Shown: piece after piece, positions 12,239 to 21,814 of the stretch
Layout: each line of letters starts with the position of its first letter
Position numbering within the stretch: the stretch's first letter is position 1
Assembly: GCA_022592435.1 (NCBI GenBank)
Contig: JABYQS010000039.1
Coordinates: 124,001-188,000, forward strand
Reading direction: 5' to 3'
DNA from: Cerioporus squamosus
Taxonomy: Eukaryota; Basidiomycota; Agaricomycetes; Polyporales; Polyporaceae
DNA: 64,000 nucleotides
The notes under the pieces: model-generated
Database searches by the model: none
What the model was told of the DNA's origin: nothing
Seen by the model: only the letters and a program-made list of their open reading frames with translations
Position numbers and translations under genes: made by a program

Positions 12239-12892
12239 TCAGCGGACCTTCAAACCTGCTCTCAGTTCGCCGCGGGTATGTTCCTGGACTGCTGTCAGAC
12301 GTGCATAGGGTGCCGTAAATGTGAGTACAACGCACCTGTCGATCCTCATAACCCTCTCCATGATCTGCACGACCAGATCCATCATGTGCTGCTGCCCGAC
12401 GAGCATCTCTTCCAGCAGCCCGTCCACCCGCTCGTTCGTCGCCGCGAGCGAGGCGTGCACCTCGTCAAGCCCGGACTCCAGCGAAGTCTGCACCTCCTCC
12501 AGCACGCGCATGTTGTTGCGCATCATAGCGACGGTCTCTGCTGGAAGCGGACAGTAGGCCATGTCAGCTTTGACTGCGGGATTGGGGGGAGGGAACGTTG
12601 CGAAGTTACCGATCGCGCGCTCTCCCGAGGCGGGGAGGTGAGGAGGCGGATCGCGCTGCTCTGTGTTGTTCTCCTTGCCGAGCTGGCGCTTTGTGGGCGG
12701 TGGTGATTGAGCTCGCGTGGGTGTCGAAGATGCAGCTGGGGCTGGGGTGATGGCTGCCTTCCCGAGTGGCGAAGGCTGAGCCTGCTTGCCTCTGCGCGAG
12801 CGGCGGCGGCCCTGTTTCCTGGGCGTCGATTCGCGAAGGTGGCTTGGAATAGCCGGGAAGATCCCAGCTGTGCTGTGCTGTGGCTCAGGCAT
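12239..12892 (-). CDS. Hypothetical protein with basic disordered N-terminus and coiled coil
   Basis: Open frame of 217 codons from the ATG at 12890-12892 (MPEPQHSTAG). Not recognised. The first about 100 residues are rich in Pro, Ser, Arg and Lys (PRKQGRRRSRRGKQAQPSP) and look disordered and possibly nucleic-acid binding. Residues of about 115-185 form a heptad-rich, acidic helix (NNMRVLEEVQTSLESGLDEV and following) predicted to be a coiled coil. The C-terminal tail after MERVMRIDR may be read through an unspliced intron, so the true end could differ. The overlapping plus-strand frame lacks such structure. Function unknown. Confidence 0.4.
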   Translation of the reverse strand: MPEPQHSTAGIFPAIPSHLRESTPRKQGRRRSRRGKQAQPSPLGKAAITPAPAASSTPTRAQSPPPTKRQLGKENNTEQRDPPPHLPASGERAIGNFATFPPPNPAVKADMAYCPLPAETVAMMRNNMRVLEEVQTSLESGLDEVHASLAATNERVDGLLEEMLVGQQHMMDLVVQIMERVMRIDRCVVLTFTAPYARLTAVQEHTRGELRAGLKVR

Positions 12893-13437
12893 CTGGTGAG
12901 GCGGGCGAGGATGCACAGGTGGAGGTACCGAGTGCTACATTGATTTAGTAGATATATGCATCCTTCTTCCAATGAAACGCAGCGCAAGCCTTTTGCGTGA
13001 AAGGATCACAAGCAGTTGTAAGGAGCCATGGTCGGCCTTCGACTCTGATCAGACAACAGACAATGACAGCCGTTGGACCAGTAAGTTACTGCACTGCCTG
13101 CGCAAAGACGTTGAGGAGGGCTCAGGAAACGCGTGTCGTCGCGTGACAGAGCGCGTCGCGTTTGAGACAGGTCGCGTCGTGAGAGCGCTTGCGTGGGCGG
13201 GGACGGCGCATGAGAGGATTCGCTGACTTACAAAGGTTCCTATTCTTCTCAAGGCTCGACGATGCACATACTATGCGCGCATAAGTAGGGTTGGAAGCCA
13301 ATATGGCACAGCCATACGAATAACACGACGAAGGGACTCAGGAGTCGATACAACAAGTTTGTAACATGGGCTACTAGTCACTGGTAGCAAGGCAATCAAG
13401 AGATCCAGGCGTGAAGTCCAGCCGGAAGCACAGAACG
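12893..13437. other. Intergenic, nothing recognised
   Basis: Short overlapping ORFs only. It separates the 5' end of the coiled-coil gene from the 3' end of the Ser-rich gene, both on the minus strand. Confidence 0.4.
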
Positions 13438-14617
13438 CTAGTACAACGTCGAGTCGCTCCCGAGTCCCACAGCATCTCGGAGTCTCCCGTTGCGAGCTGC
13501 TTCTGCAATCGCCGCGGCGGCTGACAGCTTGTCCGACGACGTGCTGACCGGCGTCCCGCCAGTCGTCCCATACGCGGAGATCGCGGACGCCACGCTGATA
13601 GAGAGGCTAATCCCACCGAAGCTCGAGAGCGAGCTTACGCGGGACCGCGCGCTTCGAATGCTCTCCTGAGCGGGTGCATCAGCGAAGTATGGCGGACCGT
13701 ATGGGTCGGTGCGCTGGACGCCGTTGCGGATGCAGTCCTGGGACTCGGAGCCGGACGAGGTTGACGAGTTGGCGGTGGACTGAGAGGATATGCTGGGCCC
13801 GGGCGAGACGTCGTCTGATCTGGCCGAGCTGAAGGAGTGCCGCAACGAGGACAGCACTACTCGAAGGTTGACGGTCTTCCGTGGGGACGCCGCCCGAGGC
13901 TGGGAGGAGGAGGTATTGTGCGCGCTGCCACCTGTATCCGCCAAACGGGATGTTGGCGAGAGCCTCAAACCATACACGATGGGAAAGCTCACCTCGGTCT
14001 TGCTTCTGCCCAACGCCGCGACCGATCGCCTTGAAGGGGTTCTCGAAGCGTGTCTCAAACACCTCCTTGGAGAGCGAGTTCTCCCGGCATGCAGGGCGTG
14101 CGAGACGGGGACGATCGTTCGGATCCGTGCTTGACGTACTGTGCTTGCGTATGTGCGCCCGGGGTCGCTTCGAAGTGCGCGGCACCTGGCCGGATTGGCG
14201 ACGTTCGGAGCGACCAGACGAGGAAAGCGGCCCAGGGGAAAGTGAGGCCGAAAACATTTCAAAAGCGAGAGAATGCAACTGCGTAGGCTCCGGGCTCTGC
14301 GACTGATGAGGGTACCAATACAAGTCAAGGAGGACGGTAGGACTCCGAAGTCCCCGTACATGAGGCTGACAGTACTTACCTGTTGACGTCACCAGCCAAT
14401 GCTACTGAAGTACTTAGCGCGGAGCCTTCCGTGCGCGGGCCATTTCGCAACAAGTCCTGGCGCGCGGGCTGCGTTCGAACTCGGGATGATGTTGTCAATA
14501 TTGTCGAGATCGACGCAAGCGAGCTTTTGGGACCGTCGAATGTCGGCTCTGCCAATGGTTGCTGAAGCAAAGTTGTCGCGGCGGCTGTTGCATACTTTTA
14601 CCTTCCATATGTGGCAT
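13438..14617 (-). CDS. Hypothetical Ser/Arg-rich disordered protein
   Basis: Not recognised. The best-supported splice is the intron 13932-13992 (GTGAGC donor, ACAG acceptor). It joins the frame containing RENSLSKEVFETRFENPFKA to the frame containing GSAHNTSSSQPRAASPRKTV, which ends at the stop 13438. The C-terminal part is strongly Ser-rich with RSARSRVSSLSSFGG and a small helix (AAAAIAEAARNGRL). Upstream, a GTAAGT donor near 14370 and a short first exon starting at the ATG 14615-14617 are plausible. The frame used by the second exon is ambiguous, so the N-terminus is tentative. The protein is basic and low-complexity, with no catalytic motif visible. Confidence 0.4.
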
Positions 14618-15481
14618 TCGAGCGCCGCTTTGCTGGCACGCCGGGGTCTGTGCCGCGGCTAACCTTGTCTCCTCCTCGTCAAACGGTAACCTAGCCAGGA
14701 AGTCTCACGAACGCATGGCTCCGAGGGTTCTCTGCACCCAGCATCAATACTACTGCCCGCTTGCTGCGCTATTCTTGTCGGCTATCCATTGCTCATGCTC
14801 ATCGAGTCCGTTCTTGTCCGCCCGAGGCCAGTGGCACCACAGTACTTCGTGACGTTTTGCGGTTCTATCGGAAGTTATCGCGCTTTCCAGGAAGTGCTTC
14901 AGAACTCTCTTGGAATGAACCTTACAGGATTCATCCGCTCTTTGGAGCATCGGCGCCGCACAATGGCCAACTACCGGGGGGAATAGGAGGTCGGTGCTCG
15001 CCATAGGCCTACGATGCTAGCGTGACTATACATTCCAAATCATCCCTGCTCAATACAGGTCAGATGGATGTGACGGAAAGTGATTCCGGAAACCTCATCT
15101 GGAGGATAAGGCACTTTACTGACCGATACCGTGACCGTATCGTGTTGGCAGCAACACGGCAACTTGGCTGGCATGAGCGACCTGCCCATTCACTCCGATA
15201 CCGGATAAACAGGTCGTCATCCCTTCTTATGCTGTGTGAGTACGACGCGTGTTTGCACACACACCTGTCTGTCGACCTGACCAACGCAGCAGCCTTCTCC
15301 CCCGGCGGAATCCCTAAGGGCATTCTACGCTCCCATGCGACGTAAAGCCAGCTGACGGGACCGAACACCTGACTAACAGTAGGTTAGCTCGCCACAATTT
15401 CTTATATAACGTCAATGTCGTGAGGTGCGACAATGCTCATATGCTGGTAGCCGCGCTGTAGCCGCGTCCTTCCACTGAAAC
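14618..15481. other. Upstream region of P450 A
   Basis: No gene supported. The 3' half is the promoter of P450 A and contains a block shared with the upstream regions of P450 B and C (see 15212-15252). A minus-strand ORF at 15060-15368 overlaps that conserved promoter block and is treated as chance. Confidence 0.5.
15212..15252 (+). promoter_or_regulatory. Conserved upstream module of P450 A
   Basis: GGTCGTCAT, then a TCTTATG-like core and TGTGTGAG, lies 270 bp before the ATG of P450 A. The same module occurs at 40964 before P450 B (282 bp) and 44831 before P450 C (262 bp). Sequence around it is much more diverged in A. This could be a shared regulatory element or simply residual homology from the gene duplication. 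Confidence 0.45.
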
Positions 15482-17900
15482 ATGGCCCTTCCTCTGCTCA
15501 TAATTGTAGCCGCCGCGGCTCTCTTGGTCGGCCTTCTCTCCAAATGGCTCCGGAGGAAGTCGATCACCCACGTCCGTGGACCGTCCTCGCCCTCGTTCCT
15601 CTTCGGTAAGTACCTTCAAATTACTATCTGGCTGCCTTGCGCCGAGTCTCCTGAACAACCGTGGTTCTGCTTAGGACACGAGCACGCGCTCAGCTCCCAG
15701 GAGGAAGTCGGAGGCCTTGAGTTCAAATGGTTGCGGGAATACGGTCCTACATGGAGAATTGGCGGCAACTTCGGGGTGAGTCGCAACGCTTGCCTACGAT
15801 GCTTCTGAGACTAAACGAATGCTCACTGATGGCCAGACGCACATACTTATGACGGCTGACCCGAAGGTATGTGCGATTTATATGCAACCGGCGTGACTAA
15901 GACGCACCGACGGTTCCTGTTCCTAGGCACTACAACACATTTTCCACAAGTCCGGCTATAACTACACCAAGAGAGCGTCTGATAACTTCATGGGCTATAT
16001 GCTGTCGGGTCCAGGCATTGTAATCGCTCTCGGTTGGTCGCGGGTCCCATGTCTTCGCCACGAACTGCGAGTCTGACCATGTTGATAGGGAAAGACCATC
16101 AACGCCACCGCAAGATCATGAACCCAGCATTCAACTCGAGTTACCTCAAGACGTTCCTGCCCCTCTTCCAACGCATCAGTACGAAGGCGAGTGAATATTT
16201 GCCGTCAACGCGTCGATTCCGAGACCTCACGCGCCCTTTCAGATGGTAGAACAATGGAAGGCCGAGCTTTCCCGTACCGAACAAATGGACGTCATGGTCA
16301 ACAAGTGGCTGTCCCGCGCGACAATGGACATCATCGGTGAAGGTGAGTCAGTACAATGCGACTCGCGAGCAGTAGTATCTCAAGTATGTCATCGCAGCTG
16401 CCTTCGACTACGACTATGGCGCCCTTGACCAGGGCGGAGCTAGCCCGATCGGCAAGGCCTACGACAACCTTTTGTGAGTTGCATGCGGTTTTTTTGCGCG
16501 CGCGATATAGTTGTCTTGGTAGCTGACTGTGCCTCTAAACAGCAATGACATCGGTTTCCGTCCTTCTGCAGCTGTTGCATTCTTCCGCGCAACGTGGGAC
16601 TATATGCCAACTCCTATCCTCAGACTGGTGCAATACATACCCACCCATCCGTTCACGCGCATGCGCAACCTGCGGAACCTCTTCACCGAATACGGTACGC
16701 GGATCTTGCAGGAGCAACAGAACGAAGCCGACGTCGAGAAGCCGTACAACAGCAAGGACGTCATGAGCATCCTGAGTGCGTGTTCCCCCACTTCTTTTGC
16801 TTCTCAAAGGATCCTCTGACTTCCCCACATCTAGTCAAGGCGAATGCTTCTGCAGATCCGAAGACGCGCCTCTCGGACGCAGAGCTTATGGCGGAGATGT
16901 ACACGCTGACGCTCGCCGGCCACGAAACGACCAGCTCGACACTCACCTTCCTCACGTACGAGCTCGCGCGACATCCCGACTACCAGGCGCGAATGCGCAA
17001 GGAGATTCAGGACCGCCGCGTGCTGGTCGCCGAACGCGGCGACACGGAGTTCACGATGGAGGATTTGGATTCGCTGGCGCTTACTATGAATGCTATCAAG
17101 GTGCGCAACTCCATGCCTATGCGATGAGCATGTGGTACAGATCACTTGTTGACAAGTTCACATCTGTAGGAAACCCTCCGCTTCCATCCGATAGTCCCGC
17201 AACTTCTTCGCGTCGCAGTGAAGGACGACGTCATACCTCTCTCGCACCCGGTCGTCTCGACCACCGGAGAGACCATCACGGAGGTCCCTGTCCAGGCGGG
17301 CCAGATCATACTGACGTCGTTTGCTACATACCACCGGTGCGTCTGCCTGCGGTGTGATGGGACACACATCTCAACTGCCCGCAGGCTGAAAGACGTCTGG
17401 GGAGACGACGCCGATACTTGGAACCCTGACCGATTCTTCCGTCCTGGGATCGGAAAGCCCACGAACATCGGAGTCTTCTCCAACTTGTAAGTCGGTGTTC
17501 CTGGAAGTTATTCGTCCACGCTGTTTGCTGAGCCGCCCACGCCTTGCCTACTCAGGTTGACGTTCTGTGAGTACCGATGCGTCTTGATATGTAACCCGCA
17601 ACTCACGTTGTCCACAAGCTGCTGGTGTACGTGCCTGTATAGGCTGGAGATTCTCGTAAGTCCTGCTCCTGCTCAGATGTGCCCTCCGTTACGCGATGAC
17701 TGAGTCACTGACATCCGAAATGCAGCCTCATCGAGATGCAAGCGATTCTCGCGGAGACTCTCGAGAACTTCGAGTTTGCCCTTCCCGGCGAGAGGCAGCA
17801 TATCAAGAGAGCTCCCGCGGGCCCGTTGATGGTCCCGATTGTTGAGGGGAAGGAGGAACTCGGGAGCGTGATGCCGCTCCGAGTGTCCTTGGTGCAGTGA
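15482..17900 (+). CDS. Cytochrome P450 (paralogue A)
   Basis: Membrane-anchored P450 monooxygenase, expected in the ER membrane with NADPH-P450 reductase as partner. Fourteen exons: 15482-15605, 15675-15775, 15837-15866, 15927-16032, 16089-16186, 16243-16342, 16398-16473, 16543-16775, 16835-17100, 17170-17336, 17385-17486, 17556-17566, 17619-17655 and 17726-17900. They join in frame to 541 residues. It has an N-terminal signal anchor (LLIIVAAAALLVGLL), GKDHQRHRKIMNPAF in the C-helix region and the I-helix AGHETTS at residues 317-323. It also has the K-helix ETLR (379-382), a PDRF motif and the heme loop FSAGVRACIG with ligand Cys478. The heme loop is assembled across an 11-nt exon. The intron after exon 5 starts with GC. 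All key residues are present, so it should be functional. The P450 family number and substrate cannot be assigned by eye. Confidence 0.93.
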
Positions 17901-18127
17901 CTGGTATGTATCAGTATGTACGTTTGTCCTCCTCACGACTTCTGCTAGGTAGTACGATGTATGCGTTCATATCAAGTCTACTACGTTCAGTAGATGTCAA
18001 TGAACGAGAGTTGCTGGCTGACGATGGAGAATGTCTCGAGTGAGGCTGTGCGGAGAGAAACAAATCAATGTCGTTACAAATCCGGCTATCGCCGAGCGCT
18101 CGTTGTGGCAGGGTGACTGGTCGGACA
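17901..18127. other. P450 A downstream region homologous to B-C spacer
   Basis: From about 18041 (TGAGGCTGTGC, then TCAATGTCGTTA and AGCGCTC) this sequence matches 44181-44250 downstream of P450 B. It shows that A once had the same 3' neighbourhood as B, and the similarity stops close to the left end of the large insertion. Confidence 0.6.
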
Positions 18128-18131
18128 GTGG
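18128..18131. repeat. Left copy of 4-bp target-site duplication (GTGG)
   Basis: GTGG immediately precedes the left terminal inverted repeat and is repeated directly after the right one (40386-40389). This is the expected footpr int of integrase-type insertion, though four bases alone could match by chance. Confidence 0.6.
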
Positions 18132-18157
18132 TTATGAGGCGCTTTATGGGACAAAAA
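18132..18157 (+). repeat. Left terminal inverted repeat
   Basis: TTATGAGG, six partly variable bases, then ATGGGACAAAAA. It matches the reverse complement of 40360-40385 at 23 of 26 positions, and similarity ends immediately inside. Confidence 0.85.
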
Positions 18158-18860
18158 TACCCTAAAACGCATTTTCCCTAGGCGCCTGTCACTGTTTACT
18201 CCCATTTATCAGCGTTTACTACCTTCAATCATGTTCCAACGCCTAATGCACTGTTCAAGCGATATGCCTCCTCCTCCATCCGCTCCCATCCCCCACAATG
18301 CAACATTATCCAGGTCTGTTCAGCCTTGTCGTCCGCAGCCACACCTCCTCGCAGGTTGCCAAGCTCTGTACGTCACAAGGCGTGCGGCAACATCCTCTTG
18401 ACTTAACGATACTTTTCCGGGCTTGTCAGGATGCCGCACTAATTATTGCGCTCCGCCGCCTGCCGTCACAGCATCCCAGCAGCATGGTCTGCGGCATTGT
18501 CACCTGTCGTATGCACGTACCATCCCCGATTGTCCGCAGTTGTCACTGCTTACTTCCTCTTGACTGAACGGCGCATGCCTGTGACGCCCATCAGCCGGTA
18601 CAGCTCGTTCTCCTAGCTTCCCTTTATCCCATATTGTCATACTCACGCAGCCCACACAGTCCATCACGACCGGCTCGCCAATATACCCGGTGTGGTCCGT
18701 GCGTCGCCGCCGTGGTCTGTGCGTCGTCGCCGCAGGCCCCCTGCCACCGCTCGGGGACGCCCCACCTCCTCTTCAATGCCCCGCTTCACCTCCCCCTTTC
18801 TCTACCTCACCAAGTGACCCTCCAATTCTCTCTACGCACCCTTCTGCCCTTTTCTCACCC
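18158..18860. other. Left subterminal non-coding region of the element
   Basis: About 700 bp between the left inverted repeat and the integrase ATG, with short direct repeats of GTTTACT near 18194 and 18213 and a long C/T-rich tract before the ATG. Probably holds the integrase promoter and subterminal integrase-binding sequence; no ORF with coding character. Confidence 0.5.
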
Positions 18861-20665
18861 ATGGACCACTCTCAGCTCCACCACAACCTCCGCACTGCGT
18901 ATGCCGAGCTACTCCAGCGTGTCAATGTCGCCCTCCGCACTCAAGTCGGAGATGCCGCCCGTCTCCGTGAAGTTCGCTCCCAGGCCCTGGCCCTGCGCGC
19001 CGCTGCAGAACAGGTAAGTATGGCGACCCACGTTGGCATCTGGCTCCATCGACCCTAACTTCCATGCAGCATCGCGCCGTCTTTCCTCCAGGTGACTTTT
19101 ACACTCTCGCCCACAGCGTCGCCCGCATGGTATCGGACCTCGATCAAGCTTGTCACCAATCTGTCGACCCCCCCCAGGCCCCCTCTCTCCCTATCATGCA
19201 GACTGTCAAGACAGGCCGTCGGGGACGACCCTCTAAGAACATCGATCCCACCTTCCTCGCCCATGCCCTGGAGATGCGTGGGTGCACGGCTGTGGCACGC
19301 GTTCTCAAGTGCTCTCCCCGCCACGTTCGCCGACAGGCTCTGAAGCATGGGCTTCGACAGCCCGGGCCACCTGTGCTCGAACGCGTCGAGCAGCCCGACG
19401 GTTCCGTGACCCGTATCCATCGATCCGTCACCGCCCCCGTCTCCACTCTCTCCGACCACGCGCTTGACGCGCTCGTAGTGCACACCCTCACTGTTTTCCC
19501 TCACTTTGGCCGACGCATGATCCGTGGACACCTCGCCTCGCTGGGCCACCGTGTTCCCGATGCCCGCATTCGTGAGTCGTATCTCCGCGTCCATGGCGCT
19601 CCCGGCGTGTTCGGGCGTCGTCGCATTGTGCGCAAGAAGTACCAAGTCCCTGGCCCCAACTCCCTGGTACATCATGATGGCCAACATGGTGCGCCATTCC
19701 TGTTTGCGCAGCTTCCCCCACTCACTATGTTCATGCAGGCTTGATTCGATGGAAATTTGTCACACATTGTTTCGTCGATGGGCACGCCCGGTTTGTGACG
19801 GGCATCCGTGTTCATACGAACAACCGCGCTGAGACCGTGCTCATCCTCTTCCTGGAGACTGTCCGCCGGCATGGAGTACCCAGCCGGGTACGTGGCGATC
19901 ACGGCATGGAGAACATCCGCGTCGCCGAGTGGATGGAATCCACTCGGGGGCTCAATCGTGGGTCGTACATCTGGGGCCGGTGTGTCACGTCCCATGCTCC
20001 TTCTGACCTCTCTCACTCTTGAAATGCTCACTCTGCTTGCCAGGAGTGTACACAACACGCGCATCGAACGCCTGTGGTTCGATGTGACGAGCGGGTTCGG
20101 CGGGAAATGGAAGACCTTCTTCCTTGAGCTTGAGCAACATTGCGGCCTTGACGCGGACCGTCCCGAGCACGTCTGGCTCCTTCACCACTTGTTCCTCCAT
20201 GCGCTCAACCAGGATGCGCTGGATTGGGCGGAGAGCTGGAATGCTCATCGCCTGCACATCCGTGGTGAGCGCACCGCCAGTCCCCGCGAGATGTTTATGT
20301 TTGGCATGGTGCAGCATGGACCTCGAGGGATGGATATACGGCCGGAGCCACTCGATGACACGGTTGACGACCCAGCCAGCTACGGTGTGGATTGGGCCGC
20401 GCTCCAGGATCCTACCCTCATGCGTCACCACCTGGAGCACAACCCCGGTACGGCGGAGGAACAGTCACATCCTTTCTCTGCGGCCTCGCGCCCGGAGCAC
20501 CTGCATGAGGTGACGTGCGACCCCCCTCGCTGCCCCCTCACGCCACCACAAGTGGCACTCCTGAACACGCATCTTGCTCATCATTTCGACTTACATTCTC
20601 GCGACATGTTAATGCGACGACGCCTCTGGTCGGCGGCGTTGGACTACTGCCGTCGGTATTTCTAG
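18861..20665 (+). CDS. Retroviral-type (rve-like) DDE integrase/transposase
   Basis: Predicted recombinase of the surrounding element, acting on its terminal repeats. Four exons (18861-19013, 19070-19688, 19739-19979, 20044-20665) give 544 residues; all three introns are GT-AG and restore frame. The N-terminal region is helical (HHNLRTAYAELLQRVNVALR). An AT-hook-like GRRGRPSK follows. Next are a helix-turn-helix (RGCTAVARVLKCSPRHVRR) and a second helical segment. The catalytic core has Asp254 in HHDGQHG, Asp311 in VRGDHGMEN and Glu346 in NTRIERLW. That is a D,D(34)E triad with NNRAETVL between the two Asp residues, as in rve-like integrase-core proteins annotated in many basidiomycetes. The intron before the Glu must be removed to complete the triad. 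The C-terminal 200 residues are conserved in style but unassigned. It appears intact. Confidence 0.88.
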
Positions 20666-21814
20666 TAGTGTATGTACAGATGTGCCGTCGTCCTCTTTCA
20701 ATCTATAATCTATCAACCCTCCGCCACCCTAACATTCAGAATTCGTTTCTCCCTGTGCCCAGCCGGGTGCGCTCTGCCGGACAGTGGGGGATATTGCAGG
20801 TATAGTACCGCACGTAGCCGCTGTGTAAGCCACGGAGAGATACCCTTCTATTCGACCTCGTCTACAGGCATACCAGAGGGATGGGCTCCGGTCCATAAGA
20901 GGCGGCCAGCTGGTGCCTTCAGGGCAGGTGGATTCAGTGGCGGGCTTCGCCACGGGGAAGGAGGACCCATGCACACACTACCTACTCCAGAGGTTGTACA
21001 GGACACTTACGGTTAGTATGGCGTTCAACTGGTACTACCCAAGTCGACATTGCTTACCTAGTATCTCCAATCACAGAACACTGTACAGTCCCGGGTAGCA
21101 ACACGCACTTAGAAGGCATCCGGACATGTGAGTGAAAGAGTCTGTGCAAGGTAAGTATTCACTCCTGCACGCCGACACAGCGAGTCCCCAACTCCCCGTT
21201 GCAGGGGCCCCTACCGTGTCCTGGGTGAGCCTGCCGTCTCCGAGTTCTGCGACAAGTAGTCAGTGTACTTGCCGTCTTGACGAACTCACGCAGTAACCCC
21301 ACCCTGACTCGTGAATGGATCAAAAGAGAGCATGTGCGTGTACGTCGGCCGCACTGACAGGAGTTCTGACTGCCTCACAGCCGGGCGCCGTGGTTGCCCT
21401 TGTGTTGACAGAGCTCTGCGTCGCTTTAATCATGATGTACTAGCGGTATATGTGTGCGCGCCAAGGGGAGGGCTACAAATGCGTTCACTGTGGCCAGATA
21501 TGCAACCCGGAGAAGGCCTGGCTCGCACAAGGGGACATAGTTGTACAGGAGAGTCAACCGCGGCCCATGCCATCGGCGCGAGTCTCCAAGTTCAATGTAT
21601 CAATGGACCGTCTCCCGGCACATAGATTCTGTGCACAGTATCCTCGAGGCTCTTCCGCTGAGGTCACTAACAGTAAGGAGGGACGGCTTAGGGTCACAAC
21701 ATCTTTCAGCCATTGCAGATGTCGGCTCGACTGGTCGTTGTCCTCTGTCCATGCCCAACGCGCAGATTTGAATTTCATTGCAAACATCAAGATGCCTCCC
21801 ATAAGGACACAGAA
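20666..21814. other. Intergenic region between convergent integrase and dioxygenase genes
   Basis: Short plus-strand ORFs (for example 20672-21016 and 21311-21625) have no domain or consistent codon pattern. A small plus-strand gene cannot be excluded, since GTAAGT-like and CAG sites are present, but nothing supports one. Confidence 0.4.

Noticed and set aside
11972..12706. 244-codon plus-strand ORF rich in Cys and Ser
   Set aside because: Composition follows C/T-rich DNA and it overlaps the minus-strand coiled-coil gene; no start context or domain.
19055..19687. 210-codon minus-strand ORF
   Set aside because: Antisense to the integrase exon; no domain, and the plus frame has clear motifs and splice sites.
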